6,543 nucleotides of DNA from positions 1-6,543 of the forward strand of contig JACZVN010000026.1 in the NCBI GenBank assembly GCA_022572625.1. The letters run 5' to 3'. The notes under the pieces are model-generated. The model was not told the origin of the DNA, ran no database searches, and saw only the letters and a program-made list of their open reading frames with translations. Positions 5,684 through 6,543 of this stretch are shown piece by piece (the stretch's first letter is position 1; every line of letters begins with the position of its first letter). The position numbers and the translations under genes were made by a program. The DNA comes from Patescibacteria group bacterium. GTDB lineage: Bacteria > Patescibacteriota > Patescibacteriia > UBA2591 > UBA6264.

Positions 5684-6543
5684 ATGAAAAAATTTTTTCT
5701 TTTATTATTGATCGTATTCATCTTTTCATTGTTTCTTAGTTATACGGCTCAGGCCATAGAACCTCGAAATATCGGGGCCGGCCTAACGAGCACATGTACC
5801 CAATTAGAGTCTGGTAATTGGGATTGTGATTGTCAAGTTTCAAACAAAGTAAAAGATTGTCAGGTCGGTCAGCTCATTACTGATCCAATCTGCGCTTGTT
5901 GTGGTGATTGTACTTTAGATAATTTTTTAGGTCTGGGAATTAACCTGTCTAATATTATTTTAAAATATTTAGGGGTTGTCGCGTTAATGCTTTTTGTCTT
6001 TGGCGGAGTGATTTGGATAACTTCTGGCGGATCGGCGGAAAAAGTTCAGCGAGGGAAGAAAATTATTAGTGGATCAATCATTGGTATGGCCATTGTCATC
6101 GGCGCCTTTTTAATCATTAGGGTTTTCACCGATGTGCTTGGCGTTGAAAAAGACTATTTGACTTATTTAGAAACAGAAACCCAGGATAGAAAAGATGGAG
6201 ATAAAGAAGGCGGAGTATGGCCAACTTGTCCGGCTGGTGACACACTAAGAGAGAATGCTGGCCGACCGTGGTGTTATGGTTGTACCTGGACTGGCGGAGC
6301 TGGGCGCGGTTGTCAAAGCAATGAAGTAAAAGAATACCAAGTAGCACTTAATGCAGCCCAATGTGATTGCGGGGGGGCAGATGGATTTTTTGGTTCTCAG
6401 ACTAAAGAGTGCACCAAGCGATTTCAAAAGGCCTGGAATGATGATTTACAAAGAATGTTTGATGGTCTTAATGAGGAACCGCCGCCATCCTTGGCGCTAG
6501 ATGGTACGGTGGGAGAGAAAACCTGGAGCGTTTATAACGATGA
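5684..6543 (+). CDS. Cys-rich VirB2/TrbC-like T4SS pilin fused to a peptidoglycan-binding domain, C-terminus cut
   Basis: An open frame of 286 codons runs off the right edge. Residues 1-24 are a signal peptide with an A-Q-A cleavage site. Residues 38-76 hold eight cysteines, including CACCGDC (70-76). Two hydrophobic helices follow (about 88-112 and 128-148), joined by a short basic loop, WITSGGSAEKVQRGKK (111-126). This two-helix hairpin is typical of the pilin-like VirB2/TrbC conjugal transfer proteins common in CPR genomes. A linker and a second cysteine-rich segment (182-229) lead into a peptidoglycan-binding-1-like repeat: YQVALNAA, DGFFGSQT (233-240), a CTKRFQKAW block (243-251), then LDGTVGEKTW (272-281). 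Basic residues in the loop predict both ends outside the membrane, which suits disulfides and wall binding. The start is 6 nt after the solute-binding protein stop codon, without a Shine-Dalgarno sequence. It probably acts as an envelope-anchored pilus or secretion component; this is inferred. Confidence 0.75.
   Translation, partial: MKKFFLLLLIVFIFSLFLSYTAQAIEPRNIGAGLTSTCTQLESGNWDCDCQVSNKVKDCQVGQLITDPICACCGDCTLDNFLGLGINLSNIILKYLGVVALMLFVFGGVIWITSGGSAEKVQRGKKIISGSIIGMAIVIGAFLIIRVFTDVLGVEKDYLTYLETETQDRKDGDKEGGVWPTCPAGDTLRENAGRPWCYGCTWTGGAGRGCQSNEVKEYQVALNAAQCDCGGADGFFGSQTKECTKRFQKAWNDDLQRMFDGLNEEPPPSLALDGTVGEKTWSVYND

Noticed and set aside
6126..6427. Two overlapping minus-strand open frames of 73 and 60 codons
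   Set aside because: Both are antisense to the pilin-like gene, whose signal peptide, helices and peptidoglycan-binding motifs support the plus-strand reading.

Overview
The window looks like part of an AT-rich genome of a Candidate Phyla Radiation bacterium (Patescibacteria, most likely Parcubacteria-like). Three things support this. The 273-residue protein at 634-1455 resembles, as I remember it, a hypothetical family almost confined to that group. The gene at the right edge is a VirB2/TrbC-like pilin of the kind common in CPR genomes. Several genes lack Shine-Dalgarno sequences. TGA is used as a stop (end of tyrS), so the glycine-UGA code of Gracilibacteria/SR1 does not apply. The assignment rests on recognition, not on a search.

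Left part, minus strand: the 5' third of a class A penicillin-binding protein (1-525, cut by the window edge) follows a short intergenic gap. That gap holds the intrinsic terminator (561-591) of the next minus-strand gene, the conserved hypothetical (634-1455). The hypothetical has a perfect Shine-Dalgarno sequence and a leader of about 90 nt. The leader carries a 5' hairpin and a duplicated AAGGAGG with a CTCCTT between the copies, which suggests control of translation initiation.

Middle: a divergent intergenic region (1456-1689) has two back-to-back promoters with TTGACA -35 boxes and a 19-bp palindrome next to the rightward -35. The rightward promoter drives a HIT-family nucleotide hydrolase/transferase (1690-2178), which ends in a strong terminator.

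Right part, plus strand: a tightly packed operon of tyrS, galU, a solute-binding lipoprotein and a pilin-like protein. The first two junctions overlap by 4 and 11 nt, and the third gap is 6 nt. Its promoter would start transcription about 2 nt before the tyrS ATG, so tyrS may be leaderless. tyrS and galU are housekeeping genes (tRNA charging, UDP-glucose synthesis). The last two genes encode envelope proteins. The final gene, cut by the right edge, is the most unusual: signal peptide, dense cysteine cluster, two-helix T4SS-pilin-like core, second cysteine-rich segment and a peptidoglycan-binding repeat domain in one polypeptide. I found no tRNA, rRNA, CRISPR array or insertion sequence.
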